The notes under the pieces are model-generated. The model saw only the letters and a program-made list of their open reading frames with translations, was not told the DNA's origin and ran no database searches. Below are positions 46,601 to 55,218 of a stretch of 64,000 bases of DNA, piece after piece (positions within the stretch are counted from its first letter, which is position 1; each line of letters begins with the position of its first letter). Position numbers and translations under genes: made by a program. The DNA comes from Metarhizium brunneum (Eukaryota > Ascomycota > Sordariomycetes > Hypocreales > Clavicipitaceae). The stretch covers positions 2,294,001 to 2,358,000 of the forward strand of contig NC_089424.1 in the NCBI RefSeq assembly GCF_013426205.1. Reading direction: 5' to 3'.

Positions 46601-48155
46601 AGGGGGGCTTGGGTTTCCTTCGATAGGTTCGAGGAGGCCGATACCCAGGAGGGTATTTCCTAGGTCTTCCTCGACCCCGTTTAACCACTGTGCCGTCAGC
46701 ATTAACATCAGATGCTGGGGCAGCAGTCGCGTTTGGAAGTGCCCTGGCGGATTCCGTGGGATCAGTGGTACTACTTGATCCCAACAGTGGTGAATACAAG
46801 GGTGATTCATCATCGGAGAGTACACAGGCGGAGCTGAAATCTCGATGTTTAGGCCTTTGAGGCTGTGGCAGTTTTGATTTGGCACTGGATTGTGTGGGTT
46901 GATTGCCGAGAGAAGCATACGAATCCTGGGAATCAGGTATGATTCTCGGTGTTGGCTCTGACGGAGGAGTCGGCTTCGGCTGTGGCACTTCGTCGGTTGT
47001 ATCTCCTGTATCCGAAGACACAGGTACTTCTCCTGCTGAAAACACAGCGTCATCAATTGTATCACTCTCCTCCATGGTCTCGACCCAAGACAGGTCCCCT
47101 AAAGGCATCATTTGCTTCCTGTTCGAAGACGTATCGTAGTGTTGTTTAGGCACCCCTCCTGGTCGTTTATGTGATCCTCCAGGTGCTACTCCCCGATTTC
47201 CAACCCATGGGGGAGGGAGAGCCTTGGGCTTTTTAGCTTTCAGCCTCATCTTTGACGGGCCTGATCGTGCTCTAACAGAGGGACGCTGGTCAGGTTCGTT
47301 GTCATTAAAGCGGTAATCAGGAGCCCAAATAGAACTGGAACCGTCCTGTGTGGGAAATTCATATCGTTCCTGCGTTTGAGGTAATATGTCCCACGGCCCC
47401 AGAGCAAGAGGCGATGCCCCGAACTCGCCCAAAGCTGAGGCATACCGCAAACCTCCGCCGCCATAAAGTCCCGACATCAGGCCTGGGCCCCCCTTTTTTT
47501 TTGGGTCGTATCCAGGTATTGCGTCGACATGATCCGGGTTGAATGATTGCTGCAGCCTCTGGAGTTGCATATTGCCTGGTGTGGGTTCGGCATCGTCAGC
47601 ATCGCTCGTCCAACTTTGGCTCGCGTCGTCCTCCTCCAAGGCGTCACTAGCTCCTTGTTTACAGGAGTAATATTGGCCACTCTCATCGTCGGGGAGATCC
47701 TCTAGTAAAACTCCATCGTCGTCATTGTCATATTCATATTCTTCTTCCTCCTCCTCCTCGTGAGGATCGTCGTCGTCAGTGTCTCCGTTGTGGCTTCTGG
47801 GAACGTCTCCCACATCGACCTCATTGCGCATGTTTTCAATGTGCCCGTTATTAACAACTATTTCTCCGGTGGACAGATCAATCTCATCGCCAATCCCTTC
47901 AAAGTCGCGACCGTATTTTCTGAAAATATGGGCCATGGTAGCTCGAAATCGATTGTCGGCATAAGCTTTTTCAATAGCAAGCTGGTAGCCGTCATCCTGC
48001 TCGACGGAACCTTCGCATTGCTCTGGAGCTGACTCTCCATTATCGTTGTCATCGTCTTCATCATACTCCTCCCATTCCTCATCATCTCCATCCGCGTCGT
48101 CATCCCACAATTGAGGATGCTCGCCCAGTCGCCGCCGCTTGACCGGGGGTTCCAT
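43635..48155 (-). CDS. scm3: Scm3-type centromeric histone chaperone with three AT-hooks
   Basis: Single open frame of 1506 aa from the ATG at 48155. Residues about 59-110 match the Scm3 domain, the CENP-A/H4-binding module shared with HJURP: FRKYGRDFEGIGDEIDL, then TGEIVVNNGHIENM. Scm3/HJURP proteins deliver CENP-A to centromeres. The rest is largely disordered. Three AT-hooks (each GRPRKYP preceded by basic residues) lie near 491, 571 and 697, as known for Scm3 of filamentous fungi. A Gln/Pro-rich stretch covers about 595-690. DPAL-type repeats lie at about 877-955, followed by a long Ser/Pro/Thr and Lys-rich region. The C terminus ends in a compact cysteine cluster CGIDGYSCNRDFCFTC (CX6CX4CX2C), which looks metal-binding. 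The ATG is 272 bp from a divergent tRNA gene. Confidence 0.82.
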   Translation of the reverse strand: MEPPVKRRRLGEHPQLWDDDADGDDEEWEEYDEDDDNDNGESAPEQCEGSVEQDDGYQLAIEKAYADNRFRATMAHIFRKYGRDFEGIGDEIDLSTGEIVVNNGHIENMRNEVDVGDVPRSHNGDTDDDDPHEEEEEEEYEYDNDDDGVLLEDLPDDESGQYYSCKQGASDALEEDDASQSWTSDADDAEPTPGNMQLQRLQQSFNPDHVDAIPGYDPKKKGGPGLMSGLYGGGGLRYASALGEFGASPLALGPWDILPQTQERYEFPTQDGSSSIWAPDYRFNDNEPDQRPSVRARSGPSKMRLKAKKPKALPPPWVGNRGVAPGGSHKRPGGVPKQHYDTSSNRKQMMPLGDLSWVETMEESDTIDDAVFSAGEVPVSSDTGDTTDEVPQPKPTPPSEPTPRIIPDSQDSYASLGNQPTQSSAKSKLPQPQRPKHRDFSSACVLSDDESPLYSPLLGSSSTTDPTESARALPNATAAPASDVNADGTVVKRGRGRPRKYPPGYRPPRTYRRKPKPPLLELPGLTRPLTVPTMSNMSFMPTMTTAPMIQPNIQSTIQPKTQQIRTETAPGVKRKRGRPRKYPLPGAMPQQTPKSPAEKQSQQSQQPAGQGPLLHTFQPGFQQQGFQYPFNPLFHQPLFQFPQQTAYQPWHPLQQSYIPHPMFQFQQQIAQQPMPQLWQQPNVPYRSAQPQSSSQPVKKKRGRPRKYPVKFDSVYPGYVMNRKRSASKKMYEGLPSHQQLPGLQNSMTALLCGQSGRMMVSEDAWYGVARQLAQDIACLQGGSLFSSQFQAGPSASSKKASQSSSKKTGRPDPDFSASPEADDEPVRITELSEVSDMEVTSTAQLSCHVEHGVPVQDERAVTDQEFVDFPSDGNVGNVFDPALGERPPAELDMFDNASLEPPPFGSDMIDPALIDPALTEEAPVDFSTAESGTTERTSMEPDTFDPACIDPALLVEDSDSPMEDDDGGFVIMQSPPRSVTGGAQPTPSPPSPPPSIKKSSLLKGTDRCTPSPAPEHNVNSHTPTSLESAKASAPVWHETENFDLPSSPEPFNPRITIRDASEKKPILEPGEAVDHPPSIATQGDSDLDDSHENSGQACAAATTTPTATEYPAELPLTEAVDAPVKLVVREQELLAGNGEPLDSAATSGEVVPKVVDSCQQPDDESEKSEEPVLQPPQRMERREDGPVQPLAHTNPSSKEITTPRTPEPPTAVEITNQTPAKFSEGRSPKVPRSSKRCTPIFLESPIFVKSPTRSPTNTPRPPKRQHTIERRTMGELKKAILQPRQRAPPPKQAMQKPKPKPIEAEIRRSSITAKSRTKLPDVLVGNSSKISRIDRLPVSKPTMSKSSVSNPAESKIMSQAKASTAIKKPNSRRSLLSLVSGDGNNQDIDDEVDELGNLVKSKSSSSTKSNSILPTNVSQDKKLKSAAEARQARQKPLGEKPQKDKQPPEEKLPKGKGRGKEKENGKKKKRRNGDGWRSNSGSTSGGGKECGIDGYSCNRDFCFTCL
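45290..45530 (-). repeat. DPAL-type degenerate repeats inside scm3
   Basis: Several near-copies of (F/I)DPAL followed by acidic residues, encoding about residues 877-955. The DNA copies are imperfect, consistent with an old internal expansion. Confidence 0.5.
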
Positions 48156-48427
48156 GATGGCACACGGTAGTGATTGTGCAACCCATGTGGTGTATGGTCA
48201 GTGTGCCAATGTCCGGGATTAGAGCACAAAGGAACAATTTAACCTCCCGCTATGAGAGTGCAGGTTGGTGATGTCAGCGTTAAGTGAAGAGGGTCTGGCG
48301 TGTTGGTTCAACGCGTCGTGGAGTCGAATGGCACCGGCGGCCTTGTGCATTTCGACCCTTGACGCCGCTAGGTCCAAGCTCTTATACCATAATAGCACTG
48401 GTGCTCCCAATAAGAAGCATACAACAT
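48156..48427. other. divergent upstream region of scm3 and tRNA-Val
   Basis: Short promoter-type gap. No coding frame of note. Confidence 0.5.
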
Positions 48428-48501
48428 GGTTTCGTGGTCTAGTTGGTCATGATTTCTCGCTAACACCGAGAAGGTCCCCGGTTCGAGCCCGGGCGAAACC
48501 A
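48428..48501 (+). tRNA. tRNA-Val (anticodon AAC)
   Basis: A 74-nt cloverleaf without intron. Acceptor stem GGTTTCG pairs with CGAAACC, followed by discriminator A. The anticodon stem TCTCG/CGAGA encloses loop CTAACAC, giving anticodon AAC (read as inosine-AC, decoding GUU, GUC and GUA). The T arm is CCCGG-TTCGAGC-CCGGG. A-box (TGGTCTAGTTGG) and B-box (GGTTCGAGCCC) promoters are present inside. Confidence 0.97.
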
Positions 48502-48511
48502 CGCGTTCTTA

Positions 48512-48516
48512 TTTTT
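48512..48516 (+). terminator. Pol III terminator of tRNA-Val
   Basis: Run of five T residues starting 11 nt after the tRNA 3' end, the usual RNA polymerase III stop signal. Confidence 0.8.
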
Positions 48517-49440
48517 ACATTTTCGCATTTCTGCTTTGGTCGCAAGGATAGTTGTCCAGCGACTCAACGCTTTTATTGTTGTTTTTATCTTGCTTTCTTT
48601 TTCTTTTTCCCCCTCTTAATTCAGAGCCTGAGCTGTGTGCTCGTCTTATTCCTATTCTTCTGTTAGGGCGTCCGTGAGGTAGTCTTGTTAGTCAGGCCTC
48701 TTGCTTTTTTTAGTCTTGTTATTTTGTATAGCCGGTTACCCTATATCAAAGATCCCTGGTACCAGGCTTTGAGCGTTCACATGGAGTTAGATTAGATCTG
48801 GGACTTAATATTTAGGACACTTAATATTTGGTGTTCATTGATGTAGATTATTTTCTTTGAGACACTTGTCGTCTTATCGGAACGCGTTCTCGTTGCTTGT
48901 CAACTGATCTTGCTCCTGAGTAACAAAATGATTCTAATGGACCTTCATAGCACTCTCAAGTGTCAGGTCACTGCGTGCAGCGTCCATAACTTACGCAAGG
49001 AAGAAAACACGGCATCTCGAATACACGCACGCGTAGCTCAATGCGTCTAGGTATCGTTTGAGTTTATATTTTCTTATGCAGGCAGGTAAATCTCCTACGA
49101 AAGCCCAAAATGTAAAGGGTGAAACGAAGCGCCATTACCACTGATATATAAGACATGGCGTCAGAGAGCCCTTCTAAACAGATTTGATATCGGAACAGCG
49201 CTGTAATGCGAAGCAGATGGATGCTGCAGCGCACCAATTGTCAGATATGCGCGTTCCAAGACGCTTGGGATCTACGATTAAAAAGGTCAATATGCTCACG
49301 CTATAATATAGAGACAAACCAGGTACTGCGCCAAATGACTTTATGGTCGTGCCATACAAATAATCACCATAGAAGCTCTGATACGTGGTGAGGTAAAAGA
49401 TATATTGTATATATCAGCTACGCTCCCCAAAAAGCCAAGG
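48517..49440. other. gap between tRNA-Val and the URI-like gene
   Basis: About 920 bp without a convincing protein or RNA gene. It is T-rich just after the tRNA. It includes the 3' UTR of the URI-like gene. Confidence 0.5.
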
Positions 49441-51210
49441 CTATTGTTTGGAGAGACGGGCAGCCTTGAAGCGGCTCATGGGTTCTCCGCCGTCAGCTTC
49501 ATCAAGTGGCTGAATGACCGACTCGTCCTCTTTCAAGAAGCCACCATCACGGTGAATGAATTTCCTGCGCATTCGCTGATACTCATCGGCGACTTCTTGG
49601 TGTGTTATGGAGTTGTCAAACTCGTCTGGGATATTGACATTGGCCGATGTATCTCGCTCAACCAACTTGTCGACAATGGTTGAGCCCTCTGGCCCAGTAG
49701 GGACGACTCGAGGCTGCTGCTGCACCAATTGAGAGGGAACGTCCAAGGGCCCCTTCGGAAGTGAGTTGTTCGGAACGTTGTCTCTACCCTTCTTGAACCT
49801 TGACGGCTTTCGAGTCGACTTCGTCTCAGTACTGTTGGCAGACGTGGTTCGCTCAACAACATCACTTAGAGGTTCAACAACCGGCGTTTCCCTCGCTGGC
49901 TTTGACATTGGGTTTTCGTCTTCTGGAGCGATATCAAGATTCTGTGCAAATCTCACACCCTTCTTCCCTTCGCCATCTCCATTCTTCCTCTCCTTGACAT
50001 TAGACTTCGAAGGAGCGGATTTCGATGCCGATGGTGCTGTTTCGGGCTCTCGTTTGACGACGATGCGGCCGATTCCTTCCGTGTCGTCTTTTGACCCATC
50101 GTCCTCCGCTTTCTGCTCCGCCTGCTGGGTAAAACGGGATTTGATGCCTAGTTTTTGTTCCAATTCGAGCATACGCTGACGGTATTCGTCAGTCACGATA
50201 CGTCCAGTGGACCTCCCAAATCGGTCCTCGTCCTCGTCCTCGTCATCATCAAAATCATCATCACCGTAGTCGAAGCCACTATCATCATCTGAGTCGACGT
50301 CTTCAAGCTCCAGCTCGGCTACCACGGCCCCGACTTCGCCCATGCTATATTGCAGCATTTGTTTTCTTAGGGCCGCATCATCAGGATCCTCATCTTCCGG
50401 GATAATGGGCGTTCCATGACTGATGCTTTCTTGTTCCTTGGCAGCCCTCATTATCCGGTCTACGCGCTTGGCTCTCATCGACATTTCAGCTGGTGGGTTT
50501 GAAACCTCGACGTCCTCTGAGAATGACACGGTCTTCTTGACTGACGCCGCAGGATGTGTTTCTGAGGGGGCAGGCTGACGTGAGGCTGCGGGTTTCGGTT
50601 CTAATGATGCCGGGCTGGACCTCTTTTCTTTCGATGAGACTATTGATTTTGCTTCTGCTGCTGGCGTTTTTTCTTCAAGGCTGTCAACCCCCGCCTTCTC
50701 CAGGGCCTCCTTGACCTTGGGGAGAGCCTCCTCAGGTTGGTTGAGTCGATATGAGACAACATTATCCTCATCGTCCAACTCCTCTATAATTTCTGTGATG
50801 GATTGGCCAGTCTCATCTACAGCGTCCGGCTGGTTCAACACATTAATAGCAGCGTACTTGTCTTCGGCTGCTTCCAACTGCTTCTCCAGACTCGCAACAT
50901 TCTTACCAACGTAGTCGATGCGCCGTTGCAACACGTTGATAATCTGACTCCGAGGCTTCAACTCCTGAATACCGAAAACCTCGTTAATCTCCCTGCCGAC
51001 CAACAGCTCACCATCAAACTCATCGTGGATGTGGCGTAAGTCATCCGACGTGTATGGTTCTTCAACAGCTTCAACCTCTTCCTTCAGAGCCTCGTATTCT
51101 GCATCCCAGGTTTGCCAATGCTGCAAGGTCTTTTTCAGCTGGCCTATATTTTCTTCGAGCTGCAGACGGCGCTTCTCGACGCTGAGGAAGCTGTCGTTGA
51201 CGCCAGACAT
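49441..51210 (-). CDS. URI/Bud27-like unconventional prefoldin (DUF3835-type)
   Basis: Single-exon gene of 589 aa; ATG at 51210 (MSGVNDSFLSVEKRR). The first 140 residues form a prefoldin-alpha-like arrangement of two coiled coils around a short core (LLVGREINEVFGI). A long acidic linker follows, including a D/E run near residues 310-335 (DDDFDDDEDEDEDRFG), then VTDEYRQRMLELEQKLGI. The C terminus carries several short blocks ending in MSRFKAARLSKQ, a typical end of Bud27/URI-type proteins. Known members bind the Rpb5 subunit and help assemble RNA polymerases in the cytoplasm and nucleus. Bidirectional spacing of about 500 bp separates it from the GFA-domain gene. Confidence 0.8.
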   Translation of the reverse strand: MSGVNDSFLSVEKRRLQLEENIGQLKKTLQHWQTWDAEYEALKEEVEAVEEPYTSDDLRHIHDEFDGELLVGREINEVFGIQELKPRSQIINVLQRRIDYVGKNVASLEKQLEAAEDKYAAINVLNQPDAVDETGQSITEIIEELDDEDNVVSYRLNQPEEALPKVKEALEKAGVDSLEEKTPAAEAKSIVSSKEKRSSPASLEPKPAASRQPAPSETHPAASVKKTVSFSEDVEVSNPPAEMSMRAKRVDRIMRAAKEQESISHGTPIIPEDEDPDDAALRKQMLQYSMGEVGAVVAELELEDVDSDDDSGFDYGDDDFDDDEDEDEDRFGRSTGRIVTDEYRQRMLELEQKLGIKSRFTQQAEQKAEDDGSKDDTEGIGRIVVKREPETAPSASKSAPSKSNVKERKNGDGEGKKGVRFAQNLDIAPEDENPMSKPARETPVVEPLSDVVERTTSANSTETKSTRKPSRFKKGRDNVPNNSLPKGPLDVPSQLVQQQPRVVPTGPEGSTIVDKLVERDTSANVNIPDEFDNSITHQEVADEYQRMRRKFIHRDGGFLKEDESVIQPLDEADGGEPMSRFKAARLSKQ

Positions 51211-51706
51211 GGTTGTCTTGAAAGGTTCAGTTGGGCCGTATGGAGCTAGAGGCAGCTTAGGAGAAAAAAGTTGCAGATGCCTCAGGACTGTTGGAAAAGT
51301 TGCAGGGGTGGGGCCAGATGCGGCGTGAATGTGGGTGAATGAACGGGTGGGAAAGTGCGCGGTGGTTGAACACCGGTTAATTTGTTGGTGTGTTCGCGCC
51401 TGCCTAAGACCGGGTTGGCCTCGACTGTCATCAACTTGGCACAGTCTCTCACAGACTTGGCTGCGAGATTGGCATCATATCTGAGTCGGTGTAACGCCTT
51501 TTCGCCCAAGCCATGTTCAGTTATTAATACAGGGCGATCAACCGAGGGCGTGATTGACAGGCTGTCAAGCCACAGTATTAGTCTCCATCGGTTGTATGGA
51601 GTACTATTTCAAGGGTCGACACCCGGCCGTCAACTTAGACTTTTGACCAGCAAGACCCAACAAGCTGGCGAGAGCACCCATGCCGTGGTCACGCTGACGT
51701 ATCAAG
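51211..51706. other. divergent promoter between the URI-like and GFA-domain genes
   Basis: About 500 bp between divergent start codons; no gene inside. Confidence 0.5.
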
Positions 51707-52777
51707 ATGGCTTCCTCGGAAGAAACCAAGTCGCTTGAGGCTGAATGCCTCTGCGGCTCTATTCACTTTACATTTGATATCCCTGTGGCTTCGCTTCCAC
51801 TGTCAGTATATCTCTGCCACTGCAGCATCTGTCGTCACGCAACCGGCGCGCCGACTGTTTTCCACTCGGTTCTTCCCAAGAACACAACACCCAATTTCAT
51901 TTCCCCTTCAACTGAAAGGAACTTGACTTCTTTCAAGCCCGCAGAAGACTGTACCTATGACTTTTGTTCAACATGCGGCTGCCACGTAGCCGGCGTCAGT
52001 TTCGACCGTAAGGAATGGACCATCGCGACCTCCATGTTCAAGGACCACGGGCTGGACAAGTTCAAAATCACCTCGCACGTGTTTTCCAAATCCGGCCCTG
52101 GTAGCGCCATACCAGCTGTAGTATCCAAGATTGATGGCCGAGATATCAAGCACTGGAATCCGCCCGACGATGACCCAAGGGCAAAAGTGAACAAGCCAAC
52201 AGCTGAGGCCGGACCAACTGGCGAGGACCGCCTCCGAGCCCAGTGCTACTGCGGCGGAGTTTCATTCACATTTGGCCGGCCAAATGACGAGGTTCGCAAC
52301 GACACATTCATGTCCAAGTATGTGTCTCCCCGCGACCAGAACAAGTGGCTGGCTATATATGACGTTTGCGATGACTGCCGTCTTGCCAACGGCACTCATG
52401 TGGCAGGGTGGACTTTTGTGCCACTGATGCTGTGTGACCCGCCCATCAAGACTGACTTGAAGATTGGAACCGCCAGGACGTATGCCTCTTCTCCGGGTGT
52501 CTTGCGATCATTCTGTGGAACATGTGGTGCGACTGTCATGTACTCCTGCGCGGCGCGAATGCCTACGGCGGAGCAGGCCGTTGTTGATATCGCAACCGGC
52601 ATTTTGAGGTGTCCCGAGGGCGTCATGGGCGAGGACTGGTTAACGTGGAGGGCGGCTTTAGCGTTTGAGCAGACCGGTGTCCGGTATGACAAGGGATTTC
52701 ATCAAGCGTTGAGAGATGGAATGAAAGCGTGGTCCGAAGAACAATATGGTGAGGCGTTGACCATGATGATTGAGTAA
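51707..52777 (+). CDS. protein with two GFA (glutathione-dependent formaldehyde-activating type) domains
   Basis: Single-exon gene of 356 aa. The first domain (about 10-145) has the zinc-site pattern CLCGSIHFTF, LCHCSICRHATGAP and CSTCGCHV. The second (about 175-330) has CYCGGVSFTF, VCDDCRLANG and FCGTCGATV, so the His of the usual CHC motif is replaced but the four main cysteines of each site are kept. The family name comes from a bacterial enzyme (Gfa) proposed to join formaldehyde to glutathione. Most fungal members have no proven substrate, so a formaldehyde role is only a family label. No signal peptide is seen; a cytosolic location is inferred. Confidence 0.85.
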   Translation: MASSEETKSLEAECLCGSIHFTFDIPVASLPLSVYLCHCSICRHATGAPTVFHSVLPKNTTPNFISPSTERNLTSFKPAEDCTYDFCSTCGCHVAGVSFDRKEWTIATSMFKDHGLDKFKITSHVFSKSGPGSAIPAVVSKIDGRDIKHWNPPDDDPRAKVNKPTAEAGPTGEDRLRAQCYCGGVSFTFGRPNDEVRNDTFMSKYVSPRDQNKWLAIYDVCDDCRLANGTHVAGWTFVPLMLCDPPIKTDLKIGTARTYASSPGVLRSFCGTCGATVMYSCAARMPTAEQAVVDIATGILRCPEGVMGEDWLTWRAALAFEQTGVRYDKGFHQALRDGMKAWSEEQYGEALTMMIE

Positions 52778-53391
52778 TGAGGTGACATGACGTGTTTTGC
52801 TGCATGGCGAGGGTGCACTGGGTAGCAAGGCTGATGACGCGATGTGAAAAGAGCCAAATATTTGATGAGTTGAATGAAGCAAGCGATGAAATTTGCCGCG
52901 TTTTCCAACATGGCTCAATGAAAGTGTGGTCGTGTTGGTTGCTCGCCCGTGAGCCACGCTGTGTGTGTGAGCTTTGAGCTGCATCAATGTGCGAGGTCGG
53001 CAGGCGCCGCCTTCAATGCTGCCTTCGGCCCTCCGTATGTAAGCACATGCACCTGCCAGCCCCGAGAAGTATCCGCTGCGTATTCCACTAGTTCAGTATC
53101 TCGACTCAGGGATTTAATGTGAAATTACGGAGAACATGTCGCATATCAAACCCCTTCACAACGACAATTGAACGAAGCACGACGGGGAAAAAAAGAAGGG
53201 GGATAAGAAGAAAGACCCAGACGAGAGAAGCACACTCATTGCTCGGCGCTGGCGCAACAAGCCCACTGCTTCTCCATACATACATGTACATCACATGTAC
53301 CCTCGACGCCAGCACCACGCAGCATCCGTCACAATTTGTCTCACCCACAGCACATCCAAGCCGACAGGCATCAACAGGGTCAACCAAATCG
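52778..53391. other. gap between the GFA gene and the first folylpolyglutamate synthase gene
   Basis: About 610 bp: 3' UTR and promoter. An open frame runs in from 53119 in the same frame as the next gene, but it adds low-complexity sequence, so I start that gene at 53392. Confidence 0.45.
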
Positions 53392-55129
53392 ATGCAGAAT
53401 GTATCAAGAAGGCCCATCGTCACTATACAACACCTCATAGCCCGAAACGTCTCCCTGCGCGCCATGGCAACAGTGAGCAGGACCTACAATGTGAGCGAAC
53501 CTTGTGCCTCACAATCTCAATGAGTAGACTCTCATCTCCAGGTCTCAGGACGCGATTGATGCACTCAACTCACTTCAAACGCCCTACGCGGTGATCGAAG
53601 AGCGTCGCAAACTAGGCATAAAGCCTGATGCGTCATCTATTCGTGAGATGAGGGCGTATCTCACCCGGATAGGATACACGGCATGTGCACTCCTCCAAAC
53701 AACCTCCCAACATGGCCGCTACATAACTGACAAAAGACCTGCCAGCCTGCCGACCTAGACCGTCTCAACATAGTCCACGTGGCAGGGACAAAAGGCAAAG
53801 GCAGCACCTGCGCCTTTGTAGATTCCATCCTCTCTCAGTACCAACGCAGCAAGTCCACGCCTAGCAAGACCGGGCTCTTCATCTCGCCCCATCTCATTGC
53901 CGTCCGGGAACGCATCAGGATCGACTCGGCACCCATCTCAGAAGATCTCTTCGCCAAGTACTTTTTCCAGGTATGGGATCGCCTTGGCGAGTCCAACGCG
54001 TGCCCCGAGGACGCAGCGCCCGGCTCGCGGCCACTGTACGCCCGGTACCTCACGCTCATGAGCTGGCATGCCTTCTTGCAAGAAGGTGTTGACTGCGCGG
54101 TGTACGAGACGGGCATAGGAGGGGAGTTTGACGCTACCAACATTGCCGAGCGGCCCGTGGCTTCGGGCATAAGCACGCTCGGTATCGACCATGTCTTCGT
54201 GCTGGGGGATACCGTGGACAAGATTGCCTGGCACAAGGCGGGCATCATGAAGCCGGGGAGTCCGGCTTTCACGGTTGAGCAGGTCCCCTCTGCGGCAGAG
54301 GTCTTGCAAACCCGAGCCAAGGACAAGGGCGTGGATTTGAAGGTGCTGAGTGTTGACAAGAGGTTGGCCCGAGTCAAGATTCGCCCAGATGCCCTTTTTC
54401 AGAAGAAGAACGCTACACTGGCGATTGCTCTCGCAGAATCGGCGTTGCGGCAGCTGGGCGTCCAAGTCGGAGACAACGCAACGTCATTACCCAAGGAATT
54501 CATCGACGGCTTGGAAGAAACGGTATTCCGCGGCCGGTGCGAAGTAAAAGACGAAGGTGTCGTAAAATGGTTCGTTGACGGCGCCCATACAGCTGACAGT
54601 TTGAAAATGTCGGCCAAGTGGTTTGCCGACGAAACTTCAAACAGGCAGGTTTCTTTTCCCGCAACTATCGCGTCCATACCAAGCACATGTGCATCACCAA
54701 GCTAACACAAACCGTCCCAGTTCTGGCCCACGCATCATGATATTCAACCAGCAGGGCCGCACCGAAGCAGTCGACTTCCTCACACCCCTCCAAAAGGCAA
54801 CATCCCGCAACTCCCTCCCGTCCTTTGACCACGCCGTCTTCTGCACAAACGTGACGTACGCCAAGACGGGATACAAGCGGGACTTTGTTAACCGCAGCAT
54901 CGACCCCAAGGAGATTGAGACGCTGTCCGTGCAGAAACGCTTCGCGGACAAGTGGAGCGAGATTGACCCGGGTTCCAAGGTTGTTGTAATACCTACCATT
55001 GAGGAGGCGCTGGACTATGCGAGGCGTGTTGGCGAAGAGGAAGGCACCCAGGCGGTGGCATATGTTACGGGGAGTTTGCATCTGGTTGGCGGTGCATTGG
55101 GGATACTGGAGAAGGCGGATGCCTTGTGA
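53392..55129 (+). CDS. folylpolyglutamate synthase (copy 1, with introns)
   Basis: Adds glutamates to tetrahydrofolates, retaining folates in cytosol and mitochondria. Exons: 53392-53490, 53549-53680, 53746-54644 and 54721-55129, giving 512 aa from the first ATG. The ATG at 53464 gives a 488-aa form lacking a basic, Arg-rich, presequence-like start (MQNVSRRPIVTIQHLIARN). This suggests the dual mitochondrial/cytosolic starts known for this enzyme. Motifs: RTYNDAIDALNSLQTP, P-loop GTKGKGS at 91-97, SPHL, then WFVDGAHTADSL, and IMIFNQQGRTEAVDFL after the last intron. Introns 53681-53745 and 54645-54720 begin with GC, not GT; in each case that is the only junction I found that restores the conserved protein. 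The stop is 89 bp from the stop of the convergent paralogue. Confidence 0.93.
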
Positions 55130-55218
55130 TTTGCTGTTCTTTTTGAGTTCATTACTTCAGTTGGCGATATACCTTGTTCTTGTCAAAGTGTTGCAGCTGG
55201 GATCATGGAACGAGCCGT

